Assembly (NCBI GenBank): GCA_900316445.1
Contig: ONCZ01000008.1
Span: forward strand, 1-64,000
Reading direction: 5' to 3'
Source of the DNA: an uncultured Prevotellaceae bacterium
Lineage (GTDB): Bacteria; Bacteroidota; Bacteroidia; Bacteroidales; Bacteroidaceae
Length of the DNA: 64,000 nucleotides
Part shown: positions 41,948 through 50,862 of the stretch, one piece after another
Layout of the letters: the number at the start of each line of letters is the position of its first letter
How positions within the stretch are numbered: position 1 is the first letter of the stretch
Notes under the pieces: model-generated
What the model was told of the DNA's origin: nothing
The model's database searches: none
Seen by the model: the letters and a program-made list of their open reading frames with translations, nothing else
Translations under genes and position numbers: made by a program

Positions 41948-43900
41948 ATGAAAGAGTTTTTGAGCGTGTTGAGGAGGTTTGTGCCGAGGTATAGGAAGTA
42001 CCTGGTGATGAGCGTGGGGTTTAATGTGCTGTCGGCGGTGCTGAATATCTTTTCGTTTGCGGCACTGATACCGATCCTGCAGATATTGTTCCAGACGAGT
42101 GATGCTGCAACGGCAACCAGCGTGATGGCTTGGGACTGGGGGCATGCGCAGGAGGTGCTGATGAACAATATGAACTACTACGTGAACAGTATGATTGCGA
42201 AGTGGGGACAGACGACCACGCTGTTGTTGATAGGCGTGTTCCTGGCAGTGATGACGGCCCTGAAGACGGGAGCGTATTTCCTGGCTGCGGTCTCTGTGCT
42301 GCCTATCCGGACAGGTGTGGTGAGGGATATGCGCAACCAGATTTACCAGAAGATCACGTCGCTGCCGTTGGGTTTCTTCTCTGAGGAAAGGAAGGGGGAC
42401 ATCATTGCGAGGATGAGCGGTGACGTGGATGAGGTGGAACATTCGATCATGGCAAGCTTAGAGATGTTGTTTAAGAACCCCATCCTGATTGTCAGTTATT
42501 TTGCAGCGCTGTTGTTTATCTCGTGGGAGCTGACGTTGTTTACCCTGGCCATCGTGCCCATCATGGGCTGGTTTATGGGTTGGGTAGGCCGGAAACTGAA
42601 GGCGCAGTCGATCAAGGCCCAGGCGCTGTGGAGCGATACGATGAGTCAGGTGGAGGAGACATTGGGTGGTCTGAGGATCATCAAGGCGTTTATTGCGGAG
42701 GAGAAGATGAACAAGCGGTTTGACGCGGTGAACACTGCCTATCGAACCAACCTGATGCGGGTGCTGAGCAGACAGGTACTGGCGCACCCAATGTCAGAAT
42801 TTTTGGGCACGATACTGATTGTGATTGTGCTGTGGTTTGGTGGGGTACTGGTCCTGAACAACCACACGTTGTCGGGACCGATCTTTATTTATTATATGGT
42901 GATGCTGTACTCGATTATCAACCCGCTGAAGGACTTTTCGAAGGCAGGGTACAGTATACCGAAGGGCCTGGCGTCGATGGAACGCATAGACAAGATATTG
43001 ATGGCGGAGAATACAATTAAGGAGAAAGGAGAGAAGGAGAGAAGGAGCCTGAAGAGCTTTGAACATGAGATTGAGTTCAGGCATGTGTGGTTTGGGTATT
43101 GTCACACAGATCTCACAGATCACACAGATAAGACAAAGAAAAAAGACAACGAATTACACGAATTTCACGAATTAAAAAGCGCAAATTATAAAGATGTGAA
43201 GTATGTCCTAAAGGACATAAATCTGAAGATAGAGAAGGGGAAGACGGTGGCGATCGTGGGACAGAGCGGATCGGGAAAATCGACACTGGTGGACCTGATA
43301 CCGAGGTATTATGATGTGCTGGAGGGAGAGGTGCTGATAGACGGGATTAACGTGAAGGACCTGGGAATTCATGACCTGAGACAGTTGATAGGGAATGTGA
43401 ACCAGGAGGCAATCCTGTTTAATGATTCGTTTAGGAATAATATCGCGTTTGGGATCCCGGAAGACCCGAAGAATACGGAAAATCCGGAGGAATTAGAGAA
43501 GCGGATTGAGGAGGCAGCGAAGATTGCGAATGCGTATGAGTTTATTATGCAGAGTGAACAGGGGTTTGACACGAACATCGGAGACCGAGGTGGCAGACTG
43601 AGTGGCGGACAACGGCAGCGCGTGAGTATCGCGAGGGCGATCCTGAAGAACCCACCGATATTGATCCTGGACGAGGCGACATCGGCGCTTGATACGGAGA
43701 GTGAAAGGCTGGTACAGGATGCACTGGAGAGGCTCATGAAGACGAGGACTACTGTGGCGATTGCACACAGACTGAGCACGATCAAGCATGCGGACGAGAT
43801 ATTGGTACTGCATGAGGGGGAGATCGTGGAACGGGGAAGTCACGAGGAGCTGCTGGCGAAGGACGGATACTACAAGAAACTGCACGAAATGCAGAAATAA
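41948..43900 (+). CDS. MsbA-like ABC transporter (exporter half with fused ATPase)
   Basis: 650 residues. Six-helix ABC exporter membrane domain (residues about 15-350), then the ATPase: Walker A VGQSGSGKSTLVDL, signature RLSGGQRQRVSIARAIL, Walker B PILILDEATSALD and IAHRLSTIKHADEI. MsbA-type transporters flip lipid A-core or other lipid-linked substrates as homodimers, which suits the LOS gene neighbourhood. At the domain junction (about residues 383-417) an in-frame block (HTDLTDHTDKTKKKDNELHE, FHELKSANY) is encoded by 9-base tandem repeats that elsewhere are intergenic. Confidence 0.88.
   Translation: MKEFLSVLRRFVPRYRKYLVMSVGFNVLSAVLNIFSFAALIPILQILFQTSDAATATSVMAWDWGHAQEVLMNNMNYYVNSMIAKWGQTTTLLLIGVFLAVMTALKTGAYFLAAVSVLPIRTGVVRDMRNQIYQKITSLPLGFFSEERKGDIIARMSGDVDEVEHSIMASLEMLFKNPILIVSYFAALLFISWELTLFTLAIVPIMGWFMGWVGRKLKAQSIKAQALWSDTMSQVEETLGGLRIIKAFIAEEKMNKRFDAVNTAYRTNLMRVLSRQVLAHPMSEFLGTILIVIVLWFGGVLVLNNHTLSGPIFIYYMVMLYSIINPLKDFSKAGYSIPKGLASMERIDKILMAENTIKEKGEKERRSLKSFEHEIEFRHVWFGYCHTDLTDHTDKTKKKDNELHEFHELKSANYKDVKYVLKDINLKIEKGKTVAIVGQSGSGKSTLVDLIPRYYDVLEGEVLIDGINVKDLGIHDLRQLIGNVNQEAILFNDSFRNNIAFGIPEDPKNTENPEELEKRIEEAAKIANAYEFIMQSEQGFDTNIGDRGGRLSGGQRQRVSIARAILKNPPILILDEATSALDTESERLVQDALERLMKTRTTVAIAHRLSTIKHADEILVLHEGEIVERGSHEELLAKDGYYKKLHEMQK
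43098..43190 (+). repeat. 9-base tandem repeats inside the ABC transporter
   Basis: CACAGATCTCACAGATCACACAGAT followed by ACGAATTACACGAATTTCACGAATTA (quoted in parts), the same units as the intergenic elements at 43901-44080 and 48130-48340. In frame, inserted before the first strand of the ATPase domain. Confidence 0.88.
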
Positions 43901-44084
43901 AAGACGACAACGAATTACACGAATTAAACGAATTATAAAACCACAAATTGCGCAGATGACACAGATAAGACAGAGAAAAAAGACAACGAATTACACAAAT
44001 TACACAATTTGGCTGGCGCAGAAAGTTACAGGGTGCAGCTGAAAAATTCGTGAAATTCGTGTAATTCGTGGTTGAAAAGAAAAT
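43901..44084. repeat. Palindromic intergenic element, family C, copy 1
   Basis: Left arm of CGAATTACACGAATTAAACG units, CACAGAT units, a central GGCTGGCGCAGAAAG also seen in family A, and a right arm of AAATTCGTGAAATTCGTG units complementary to the left. Ends 10-15 bp before the next ATG. No gene in this gap. Confidence 0.82.
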
Positions 44085-45986
44085 ATGAGAGAGAGGTTGA
44101 TATATTTGGGGAAGGTGTACGTTATCACGATAGTGGTGTTTGTGATAGCGAAGGTGGTATTCATGGTGGCGAACTATGAAGGACATCCGTTTGGCGTGGG
44201 AGATGTGTGGGATGTCGTGAGGCATGGGATAGGACTGGACCTGTCAACAGGATTGTATGTGTTGGCAGTGCCGTTTTTGGTGACGATGGTGAGTGTGTGG
44301 TGGCCATCAAAGGTGCTGGAGACGGTAATGAAGGTGTATTATGGGGTAATCGCGATTGCGATGATGCTGGCGTTTACGGCAGATACGAGTCTGTATCCGT
44401 TTTGGGGATTTAAGTTGGATGCGAGCTGTCTGCAGTATTTAGAGACACCGGCAGAGGCGAAGGCGAGTGTGTCTGGGGGGTATATGGCGGTAAGGATCAT
44501 GGTGATTGTTGCGGGGGCATGGGTGTTGTATCTTTTGTATAGGAAAATACATAGAGGCGGATCAGACCACCCCTACCCCTCCTACTCAGGAGGGGAAAAC
44601 CGCGCGAAGAAATCTTTCTCAGGAGGGGAAGTTGGCGTGGGGAGAAAGACACGGAATACGGTGTTTTATTTCTTGTGTATTCCGCTGATGGTGATTGGGA
44701 TCAGGGGAGGACTGGATGAGTCGACAACGAATATCGGACAGGTGTATTTCTCACAGGACCAGTTTTTGAACCATTCGGCAGTGAACCCGGTATTTAGTTT
44801 CTTTGCGTCGTTGGAGAGTACGTCGAGTGACAATGTGGTGTATGACTTCTATGATAAAGGAGAGCTGAAACAGCTGACGGAGGGGTTGTATGACAATGGG
44901 AGTGTGGCAGGAGACACGTTGTTAAAGACGCAGCGTCCGAACGTGGTGGTAATCCTGTTGGAGAGTTGCGGGAGCATGTTCCTGAAGGTGATGCCCAACC
45001 TGAGGAAGGCAGCCCGGGAGGGGATAGAGTTCACGAACTGCTATGGCAACAGCTATCGTACAGACCGAGGGACGGTGTGTGCCTTGAGCGGGTATCTCTC
45101 CTTCCCCACGATGTCGGTGATGAAAATGTCGAACAAAGTGAGTCATCTGCCGAGTATTGCGAGAAGCCTGCAACAGGAGGGCTATCACACGGCGTATCTG
45201 TATGGCGGGGATATCAACTTCACGAAGATGAAGGGGTATCTCATCAGTACAGGGTTTGAGAAGCTGCATTGGAAGCAGGACTATACGGAGAAGGAACAGG
45301 GCACGTCGAAATGGGGCGTGAGGGATGATATTACGTTTGAGACCTTGAGGGAGATGGTGGATTCGAGGAGTCAGGAGTCAGGAGTCAGGAGTGAGAAATG
45401 TGAAGAGAGGTTCCTCATAGGGTATTCGACGCTGAGCAGTCATGAGCCGTGGGATGTGCCGGAAGATAAGTTTAAGACCCCGCAGTATAATGGGTTCTGG
45501 TATGTGGACCAGTGCATCGGGCGGTTCCTGAAAGCCATGAAACAATCGGAGCAATGGGACAACCTGTTGATTGTGTTCATGCCCGACCATAGCAGTGACT
45601 TCGAGGAGTTTAACGAGCAACATCCTGACCGGAACAGGATTCCGATGGTGTGGACAGGCGGTGCTGTGAAGGGGCCCAGGAAGCTGGATATGATCTGTAA
45701 CCAGAGTGACTTTGCGGCCACGCTATTGGGACAGATGGGCATCAGTCACAGGGATTTCGTGTTCAGCCGGGACGTGACCAGTGAGAGCTACAGGTATCCG
45801 TTTGCGATACATATGTTTAATAACGGGGTGTCGATGACGGACAGTACCGGGTTTATGTTGTATGACCTGACGGCGGACAAGATTACTGTGAGTACTTCGA
45901 AGGAGGGGGACAGGATGGCAAGGACAGGGAAGGCGATACTGCAAATGGCAGCAGAGGACCTCAGGAAGCTGGGGACAAAGGAGTAA
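44085..45986 (+). CDS. LtaS-like sulfatase-fold phosphotransferase (phosphoglycerol/phosphoethanolamine type), paralogue 1
   Basis: 633 residues. Five N-terminal membrane helices (to about residue 205), then a periplasmic alkaline-phosphatase/sulfatase-fold domain: NVVVILLESCGSMFL, the probable nucleophile Thr in SYRTDRGTVCALSG, STLSSHEPWDVPE and FMPDHSSDF (metal ligands). Such enzymes move phosphoglycerol or phosphoethanolamine onto glycans or lipid A. The loop between helices 4 and 5 carries a repeat-encoded insertion (GGSDHPYPSYSGGENRAKKS), and RSQESGVRSEK near residue 427 comes from a 7-base tandem repeat. Confidence 0.83.
   Translation: MRERLIYLGKVYVITIVVFVIAKVVFMVANYEGHPFGVGDVWDVVRHGIGLDLSTGLYVLAVPFLVTMVSVWWPSKVLETVMKVYYGVIAIAMMLAFTADTSLYPFWGFKLDASCLQYLETPAEAKASVSGGYMAVRIMVIVAGAWVLYLLYRKIHRGGSDHPYPSYSGGENRAKKSFSGGEVGVGRKTRNTVFYFLCIPLMVIGIRGGLDESTTNIGQVYFSQDQFLNHSAVNPVFSFFASLESTSSDNVVYDFYDKGELKQLTEGLYDNGSVAGDTLLKTQRPNVVVILLESCGSMFLKVMPNLRKAAREGIEFTNCYGNSYRTDRGTVCALSGYLSFPTMSVMKMSNKVSHLPSIARSLQQEGYHTAYLYGGDINFTKMKGYLISTGFEKLHWKQDYTEKEQGTSKWGVRDDITFETLREMVDSRSQESGVRSEKCEERFLIGYSTLSSHEPWDVPEDKFKTPQYNGFWYVDQCIGRFLKAMKQSEQWDNLLIVFMPDHSSDFEEFNEQHPDRNRIPMVWTGGAVKGPRKLDMICNQSDFAATLLGQMGISHRDFVFSRDVTSESYRYPFAIHMFNNGVSMTDSTGFMLYDLTADKITVSTSKEGDRMARTGKAILQMAAEDLRKLGTKE
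44558..44632 (+). repeat. In-frame repeat in LtaS-like paralogue 1 (GATCAGACCACCCC family)
   Basis: GATCAGACCACCCCTACCCC followed by TCCTACTCAGGAGGGGAAAA and a second, partial TCTCAGGAGGGGAAG. Same family as the miaB repeats, but here in a different reading frame (peptide SDHPYPSYSGGENR). Confidence 0.85.
45366..45395 (+). repeat. 7-base tandem repeat in LtaS-like paralogue 1 (GGAGTCA type)
   Basis: Four units of GGAGTCA with flanks, coding RSQESGVRSE just before strand FLIGYSTLSSHEPW. Identical in type and reading frame to the tract in luxEC. Confidence 0.88.
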
Positions 45987-45997
45987 AATAGAGAAAT

Positions 45998-46110
45998 ATA
46001 TAGTCTACGGATTAAAGGATTTAAGGATTTTATGTAGGCAGAAAAAGGAGGAGTTCCTAAAGGAACGGATGAAAAGGGAAAAATCCCAGAATCCTAAAAT
46101 CCGTAGAGAA
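45998..46110. repeat. Palindromic intergenic element, family B, copy 2
   Basis: CTACGGATTAAAGGATTTAA (from 46005) to AATCCTAAAATCCGTAG (to 46106), internal TTCCTAAAGGAACGGAT. Nearly identical to copy 1 at 41388-41500 and likewise ends about 15 bp before the next start codon. Confidence 0.88.
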
Positions 46111-46121
46111 AAGAAGAAGAT

Positions 46122-48152
46122 ATGAAGAGAGAAGAAGTGAAGAGGTATTTGGAGCCGGGGATGGCAGTGGTGTGGAACCTGGGGCTGGCGTATGTGGTGT
46201 ATATGCTGGCGAGGGTGGTGTTTCTGGTGAAGAACTATAGTTATTTTGAACAGGGACTGACATGGGGGCATCTGATGGAGATGTTCGGAGGCGGTCTAGT
46301 GTTTGACACGGCGGCGATCCTGGTGACGAATATACCGTATATTGTGCTGGCGCTGCTGTTGCCCTGGAAGAAGCCAACGAAATGGGTGTATATGATCATC
46401 AACAGTGTGGCGCTGGCGATGAATCTGGCGGACAGCGTGTATTTTAAATATACGATGCGAAGGACCACGACGACGGTGTTTAGCGAGTTCCAGAATGAGG
46501 GGAATTTAGGAGGAATCATCGGGACGGAAGTGCTGCAGCAATGGTATCTGGTGGTGTTGTTTGGAGTCGTGGTGTATGGGATTTGGAAGTTGTATAAAGG
46601 AGTGAGGAGAGAAGGAGTAAGGAGAGAAGGAGTAAGGAGAGAAGGAGTAAGGAGAGAAGGAGTAAGGAGAGAAGGAGTATGGAGAGAAGGAGTGAAATGG
46701 TATGCGGCGCAGGTGGTGGTGCTGGCAGCAATGGCACCGTTTGTGGTGGCAGGGATCAGAGGAGGATTCACCACGGCAGTGAGACCGATCACGATTTCGA
46801 ATGCGAACCAGTATGTGAACAGGCCGGTGGAGGCTGCGTTGGTGCTGAATACGCCGTTTGCAATCTATAGGACCATCGGGAAGAATGTGTTTGTTGTACC
46901 GGAGTACTATAAATCACCTCAAGAACTGGAGGCAATTTATAGTCCAATTCACAATGCACAATGCATAATGCATAATGCACAATTGAGGAAAAACGTAGTG
47001 ATACTGATTGTGGAGAGTTTTGGAAGGGAGTATATCGGGGCACTGAATGAGACGCTAGAAGGAGGGAAGTATCAAGGATATACACCGTGCGTGGATGAGT
47101 TGGTCAGGAAGAGCGTGACGTTTAAGTATAGTTATTGTAACGGCAGGAAGAGTATTGACGGGATGCCGAGTATTCTGTCGAGTATCCCGATGTTTGTAGA
47201 GCCGTTCATCCTCACCCCTGCCTCAATGAATGAGGTAAGTGGTATTGCGTCGCTCTTGGCCGGGGAGGGTTATCAGACGGCGTTCTTCCACGGGGCACAA
47301 AGGGGATCGATGGGTTTTCAGGCCTTTGCCAGGGCTACGGGGTTCCAGGAGTATTACGGTCGGGAGGACTATAATGCTGACAAACGATTTGGCGGTGATG
47401 ATGACTTCGACGGGATGTGGGCCATCTGGGACGAGCCTTTCCTGCAGTACTATGCCACGAAGATGAGTGAGATGAAGGAGCCGTTTATGACGGCTGTGTT
47501 CACAGCGAGCAGTCATCATCCGTATGCCATCCCGGAGAAATATCAGCAGCAATATCCTGAGGAGGGGCTTATCATCCATAAGTGTATCCGGTATACGGAT
47601 ATGGCCATCGGGAAGTTCTTTGAGAAGGTGAGTCAGGAGCCGTGGTTTAAGAATACGATCTTCGTGCTGACCAGTGACCATACGAACCTCTCCGACCATG
47701 CGTACTATCAGACAGACCTGGGCGGGTTCTGTTCACCGATCATTATCTATGAGCCCGGGAATGAGGAGAGACTGCCGGAGATACAGGACAAGATTGCCCA
47801 GCAGATTGATATTTTGCCGACACTGATGGGGATGCTGAACTATCCGAAACCGTACTTCGGGTTTGGGATTGATGTGCTGAACACGGAGAAAGAGGACACG
47901 TGGGCGGTGAATTATCTGAACGGGATTTACCAGTATGTGAAACACGGGTATGTGCTGCAGTTTGACGGGGAGAGGAGTAAGGCAATGTATGAGCTTGGGG
48001 ATTCGTTGATGGAGAGAAACGTCATTAAAGAATTAAAAGATGAAAAAATTAAAAAATTCAAAGAGGAGATGGAGAGAGAGGTGAAGGCGATTGTACAGCA
48101 GTATATGGAAAGAATGACAGAGGACAGACTGACCACGAATTACACTAATTAA
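46122..48152 (+). CDS. LtaS-like sulfatase-fold phosphotransferase, paralogue 2
   Basis: 676 residues. Five N-terminal helices, then a sulfatase-fold domain: KNVVILIVESFGREYIG, the probable nucleophile Ser in SYCNGRKSIDGMPSILSS, FTASSHHPYAIPE and LTSDHTNLSDHAYY. Predicted to act in the periplasm on LOS or another glycan. Repeat-encoded stretches sit in frame: six REGVR-type units between helices 4 and 5 (46598-46694), IHNAQCIMHNAQ before the catalytic domain (46944-46985), a lysine-rich tail, and a last TTNYTN from family C. Ser in place of Thr as nucleophile distinguishes it from paralogue 1 (alignment by eye). Confidence 0.83.
   Translation: MKREEVKRYLEPGMAVVWNLGLAYVVYMLARVVFLVKNYSYFEQGLTWGHLMEMFGGGLVFDTAAILVTNIPYIVLALLLPWKKPTKWVYMIINSVALAMNLADSVYFKYTMRRTTTTVFSEFQNEGNLGGIIGTEVLQQWYLVVLFGVVVYGIWKLYKGVRREGVRREGVRREGVRREGVRREGVWREGVKWYAAQVVVLAAMAPFVVAGIRGGFTTAVRPITISNANQYVNRPVEAALVLNTPFAIYRTIGKNVFVVPEYYKSPQELEAIYSPIHNAQCIMHNAQLRKNVVILIVESFGREYIGALNETLEGGKYQGYTPCVDELVRKSVTFKYSYCNGRKSIDGMPSILSSIPMFVEPFILTPASMNEVSGIASLLAGEGYQTAFFHGAQRGSMGFQAFARATGFQEYYGREDYNADKRFGGDDDFDGMWAIWDEPFLQYYATKMSEMKEPFMTAVFTASSHHPYAIPEKYQQQYPEEGLIIHKCIRYTDMAIGKFFEKVSQEPWFKNTIFVLTSDHTNLSDHAYYQTDLGGFCSPIIIYEPGNEERLPEIQDKIAQQIDILPTLMGMLNYPKPYFGFGIDVLNTEKEDTWAVNYLNGIYQYVKHGYVLQFDGERSKAMYELGDSLMERNVIKELKDEKIKKFKEEMEREVKAIVQQYMERMTEDRLTTNYTN
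46598..46694 (+). repeat. 15-base tandem repeat in LtaS-like paralogue 2
   Basis: About six units of AGTAAGGAGAGAAGG giving the peptide repeat VRREG. The same unit lies in intergenic positions at 49060-49097 and 62176-62214, so it is a mobile repeat type rather than a repeat born within this protein. Confidence 0.92.
46944..46985 (+). repeat. 7-base tandem repeat in LtaS-like paralogue 2 (ACAATGC type)
   Basis: CAATTCACAATGCACAATGC then ATAATGCATAATGCACAATTG; 7-base units ACAATGC/ATAATGC, in frame as IHNAQCIMHNAQL, directly before the KNVVILIVESFG strand. Confidence 0.9.
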
Positions 48153-48340
48153 ACGAATTAGAAAGAAACCACAGATGACGCAGATTAATAACGACAACGA
48201 ATTATACGAATTTCACGAATTGGCTGGCGCAGAAAGAATCGCTAGCGATTTAATTAGTGAAATTCGTCATAAATATAGTTACTGTGCGCAGGAAAAAATT
48301 CGTGAAATTCGTGAAATTCGTGGTAGAAAAGAAAGATAAA
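48130..48340. repeat. Palindromic intergenic element, family C, copy 2
   Basis: Left arm of ACGAATTACACTAATTAAACG units, centre GGCTGGCGCAGAAAG, right arm of AAATTCGTGAAATTCGTGG units. The left edge codes the end of the preceding protein, the right edge stops just before the ATG at 48344. No gene in the gap. Confidence 0.85.
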
Positions 48341-48343
48341 GGT

Positions 48344-49060
48344 ATGGAGAAGGTAATAGTGATTCATGCGAAGCACTTGAGGGAGCGGATGGTGCATATG
48401 GAACGGCAGTTGAGGGACTGGCCGGGAGAGGTGGTGTATGTGACTGAGGCGGATAAGGAGGAATTGACCGATGAACTGATAGACACCTATTTCGTTCCTG
48501 GATGCGAACTGTACAACAGGTCGGGAGCCACCAGCTGCGCCATCAAGCATCTCAGGGCGTGCCAGTATATTGTTGACCATCAGTTAGAGGGGGCCTTGGT
48601 GCTGGAAGACGACATCGTGTTGCATCAAGGGTTTGAGGAAGATTTTGCAAAGACCATAGAGGAATACCGACAGCACTATGCCGACCAACCCATCATCATC
48701 TCGTATGAGGACTCCTCGTTGCAGTTCATCCCCCGATCACAAAGGAAAAAGGGCCAGTGGCTGTATGAGGCGCCACACGGCCGTGTACGCTTCAACGGGG
48801 CCCTGTATATCAATCAGAAGGCAGCGCAAGCCATTGTCGATGATGTGAAAGCGAACAAGTGCGATATCGCCGTCGATCATTACTATATGCACTTGTATGG
48901 CAGGGGGCTGTTACAGTTCCTGTGGTGTGAACCCGCCTTAGCCACGCAGGGCAGTTTCAACGGCTCGTTCGTCTCTTCCATGGGACAAATCAGGTCGCTT
49001 GAAGGCCTACGCTGGAAACTGAAGTATGCGTACAAGCGACTTGTCTATTGGTTCCGTTAG
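48344..49060 (+). CDS. Family 25 glycosyltransferase
   Basis: 238 residues from the ATG at 48344 (MEKVIVIHAKHLRERM); an upstream in-frame ATG at 48257 would translate the repeat (KFVKFVKFV) and is rejected. GT25 hallmarks: SGATSCAIKHLRACQYIV, then GALVLEDDIVLHQGF, the DxD region, and VDHYYMHLYG. GT25 enzymes include LOS galactosyltransferases (LgtB/Lex2 type). It sits next to other LOS-type genes. Confidence 0.83.
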   Translation: MEKVIVIHAKHLRERMVHMERQLRDWPGEVVYVTEADKEELTDELIDTYFVPGCELYNRSGATSCAIKHLRACQYIVDHQLEGALVLEDDIVLHQGFEEDFAKTIEEYRQHYADQPIIISYEDSSLQFIPRSQRKKGQWLYEAPHGRVRFNGALYINQKAAQAIVDDVKANKCDIAVDHYYMHLYGRGLLQFLWCEPALATQGSFNGSFVSSMGQIRSLEGLRWKLKYAYKRLVYWFR

Positions 49061-49097
49061 CTCCTTCCCTCCTTACTCCTTCTCTCCTTACTCCTTA
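49060..49097. repeat. 15-base repeat between convergent genes
   Basis: CTCCTTACTCCTTCTCTCCTTACTCC (two partial units) between the GT25 stop and the GT11-like stop; same unit as inside LtaS-like paralogue 2, opposite orientation. Confidence 0.8.
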
Positions 49098-49904
49098 TAG
49101 AATATGCCTGAACAACTCGTCGAAATGCCCGAATGACGCTTCTGTCAGTGGGGTTTCAGCATCCTTGATCCAGTAGAGCGGCGTGTCGTGATACATCGAA
49201 GCCGTCAGCGAGAAGGTGCTTGGCGGGCCTATGAGGTAGTCACATTCAGAAAGGACATACAGATCCTCCGCTGCATTACCCTTCGGGAATATCACTTTCG
49301 TTCCCTTCAGCTCCTGACGATAGAGATCCTTGTTGAGTGAAGGATCGTTACCACAGATATACACCGTCGTATCGGGGTGCAGGCTGATGAACTGCTTGAT
49401 CAGCCTCAGGAACTGCTCATCAGAAAAGAAATACTTCCCTTCGTACCAGGTGGCATAGTCACCCCGACGGATATGAACGCCCAGACGACAGGAGCCCGCA
49501 GGGGTTTCTGCCAGGATGGGGGCACAGGCCTTAGAGACGGCAGGTTTGAAGGCAAAGAGGTCGATGATCTCCTGTTTGTATTTCAGGAAAAGGTCGTACC
49601 AGCGCGCCTCCCATCCCACGACAGCAATGTTTTTGCACGTCAGCATCTTTTCCTCCTCGGCCGAGATGTCTGCTCCAACCTCGTTAAACTCCAGCGTAGG
49701 TATCCATCCCCACTTGGCTGCATATTTTGCGATTGTATAATGCAGGAAATTGTGGTTCGGTGTGTCACAGATGTGGAAATACTGGAACTTGTAGGCGAAG
49801 CGCATCGACATCGTCTGTCGTCCGTGTTCCTTACCCCACGCATAGAAATGTCCGTACTGAAGGATGTTATTGCACATCCATCCTGAGCCTTTAACGTATA
49901 TCAT
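49095..49904 (-). CDS. GT11-like (alpha-1,2-fucosyltransferase type) glycosyltransferase
   Basis: 269 residues. The HxRRGDY motif LGVHIRRGDYATW is at about residue 143, and later YVLSECDYLIGPPSTFSLTA matches the GDP-fucose binding part of GT11 enzymes. The N-terminal GWMCNNILQYGHFYAW (acceptor region) is also family-like. Likely transfers L-fucose or a related 6-deoxyhexose to LOS or another surface glycan, using GDP-sugar. Confidence 0.78.
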   Translation of the reverse strand: MIYVKGSGWMCNNILQYGHFYAWGKEHGRQTMSMRFAYKFQYFHICDTPNHNFLHYTIAKYAAKWGWIPTLEFNEVGADISAEEEKMLTCKNIAVVGWEARWYDLFLKYKQEIIDLFAFKPAVSKACAPILAETPAGSCRLGVHIRRGDYATWYEGKYFFSDEQFLRLIKQFISLHPDTTVYICGNDPSLNKDLYRQELKGTKVIFPKGNAAEDLYVLSECDYLIGPPSTFSLTASMYHDTPLYWIKDAETPLTEASFGHFDELFRHIL

Positions 49905-49920
49905 ATTCTACTCCATTTAG

Positions 49921-50862
49921 TCATTCCATTCCCTCACGAGGTACCACCTTGCCTCCAATGACCAGGAAGCGTTCGTTGAACTCCTCGCGGGTTCTCTTCC
50001 ACCGGTTGTGACTCCAGAGCCACAGTTCCGGTTGTCTGCGGATGCTCGCCTCCAGCATCTGATGGTAGATGTCCGTGGCCTCAAACTCCTTCAGTTCCTC
50101 CGGCTTGCGGGTGATCAACTTAAACTCCGCCTCGTAATACCCCCTTTTCCGCTGCGACACCTCGAGGAAGAAGATCGCCTGACGGTTCTTGACGGCAATA
50201 CGTTCTGTACCTGTCATCACGGGGGTGTCGTGGTTCAGGAACCAGCACCAGTGGTGGATATTGTTCCAGTGCGGCACCTGGTCGCCTAAATAGCCAAACA
50301 CCGTCGGCTGTTGTTTGCGTTTGTATTCGACGGTCTTGCGAAGGATATCCACCAGAGGAATACATTCCGCGCCCCAGCGTTCCCTGAGACGCAGGAAGAG
50401 TTTGTCGAAGGCCTCATTCTCCAAGGCGTGGTAGAGTTGTCCGCACTGTGCCTTATCCGATACCCACAGGGGAAGGGAGGTAATCCACTCCCAATTAAAC
50501 GAATGACCCAGATACACGGCACACGACTGACCGGAGGCCACGCACTCGTTGACCAATTCGGTACCCTTGAAGACCATATGGCGGCGCATCTGTTGCTCAG
50601 TCATCGTCTTCATCTTCACAGCCTCCACGAAATAGTCACAGAGCCGGTGGTAGAACTTCCGTTCTATCTCCCGTATCTCCGCCTCAGACTTCTCGGGAAA
50701 TGATGATGTGAGATTCCCCCGCACCACCTTTACCCGATAGCCTATCAGGCGATAGAGCACCAGGCAGACGAAGTCGCTCAGAAGGTAATGTACCCAGAAT
50801 GGCAGTAGCGAGAGCAGATACCAGAGGGCAGACACGAGACCATAGATCACCTTATTCTTCAT
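49921..50862 (-). CDS. LpxL/HtrB-like lipid A acyltransferase
   Basis: 313 residues. N-terminal membrane helix (GLVSALWYLLSLLPFWVHYL), then the H-x4-E acyltransferase motif in YLGHSFNWEW (about residue 118) and YLGDQVPHW. Members add secondary acyl chains to lipid A; Bacteroidetes homologues include LpxL-type enzymes. The start overlaps the end of the GT4 gene by 11 bp. Fits an LOS assembly neighbourhood. Confidence 0.8.
   Translation of the reverse strand: MKNKVIYGLVSALWYLLSLLPFWVHYLLSDFVCLVLYRLIGYRVKVVRGNLTSSFPEKSEAEIREIERKFYHRLCDYFVEAVKMKTMTEQQMRRHMVFKGTELVNECVASGQSCAVYLGHSFNWEWITSLPLWVSDKAQCGQLYHALENEAFDKLFLRLRERWGAECIPLVDILRKTVEYKRKQQPTVFGYLGDQVPHWNNIHHWCWFLNHDTPVMTGTERIAVKNRQAIFFLEVSQRKRGYYEAEFKLITRKPEELKEFEATDIYHQMLEASIRRQPELWLWSHNRWKRTREEFNERFLVIGGKVVPREGME

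Noticed and set aside
46598..46694. CRISPR-like repeat array
   Set aside because: Direct 15-base units without spacers, in frame inside a coding gene; no cas genes and no spacer-repeat structure anywhere in the window.
48257..48343. N-terminal extension of the GT25 gene
   Set aside because: The added residues (KFVKFVKFV) translate the right arm of a palindromic repeat; GT25 proteins normally begin with the MEKVIVIH-type strand.
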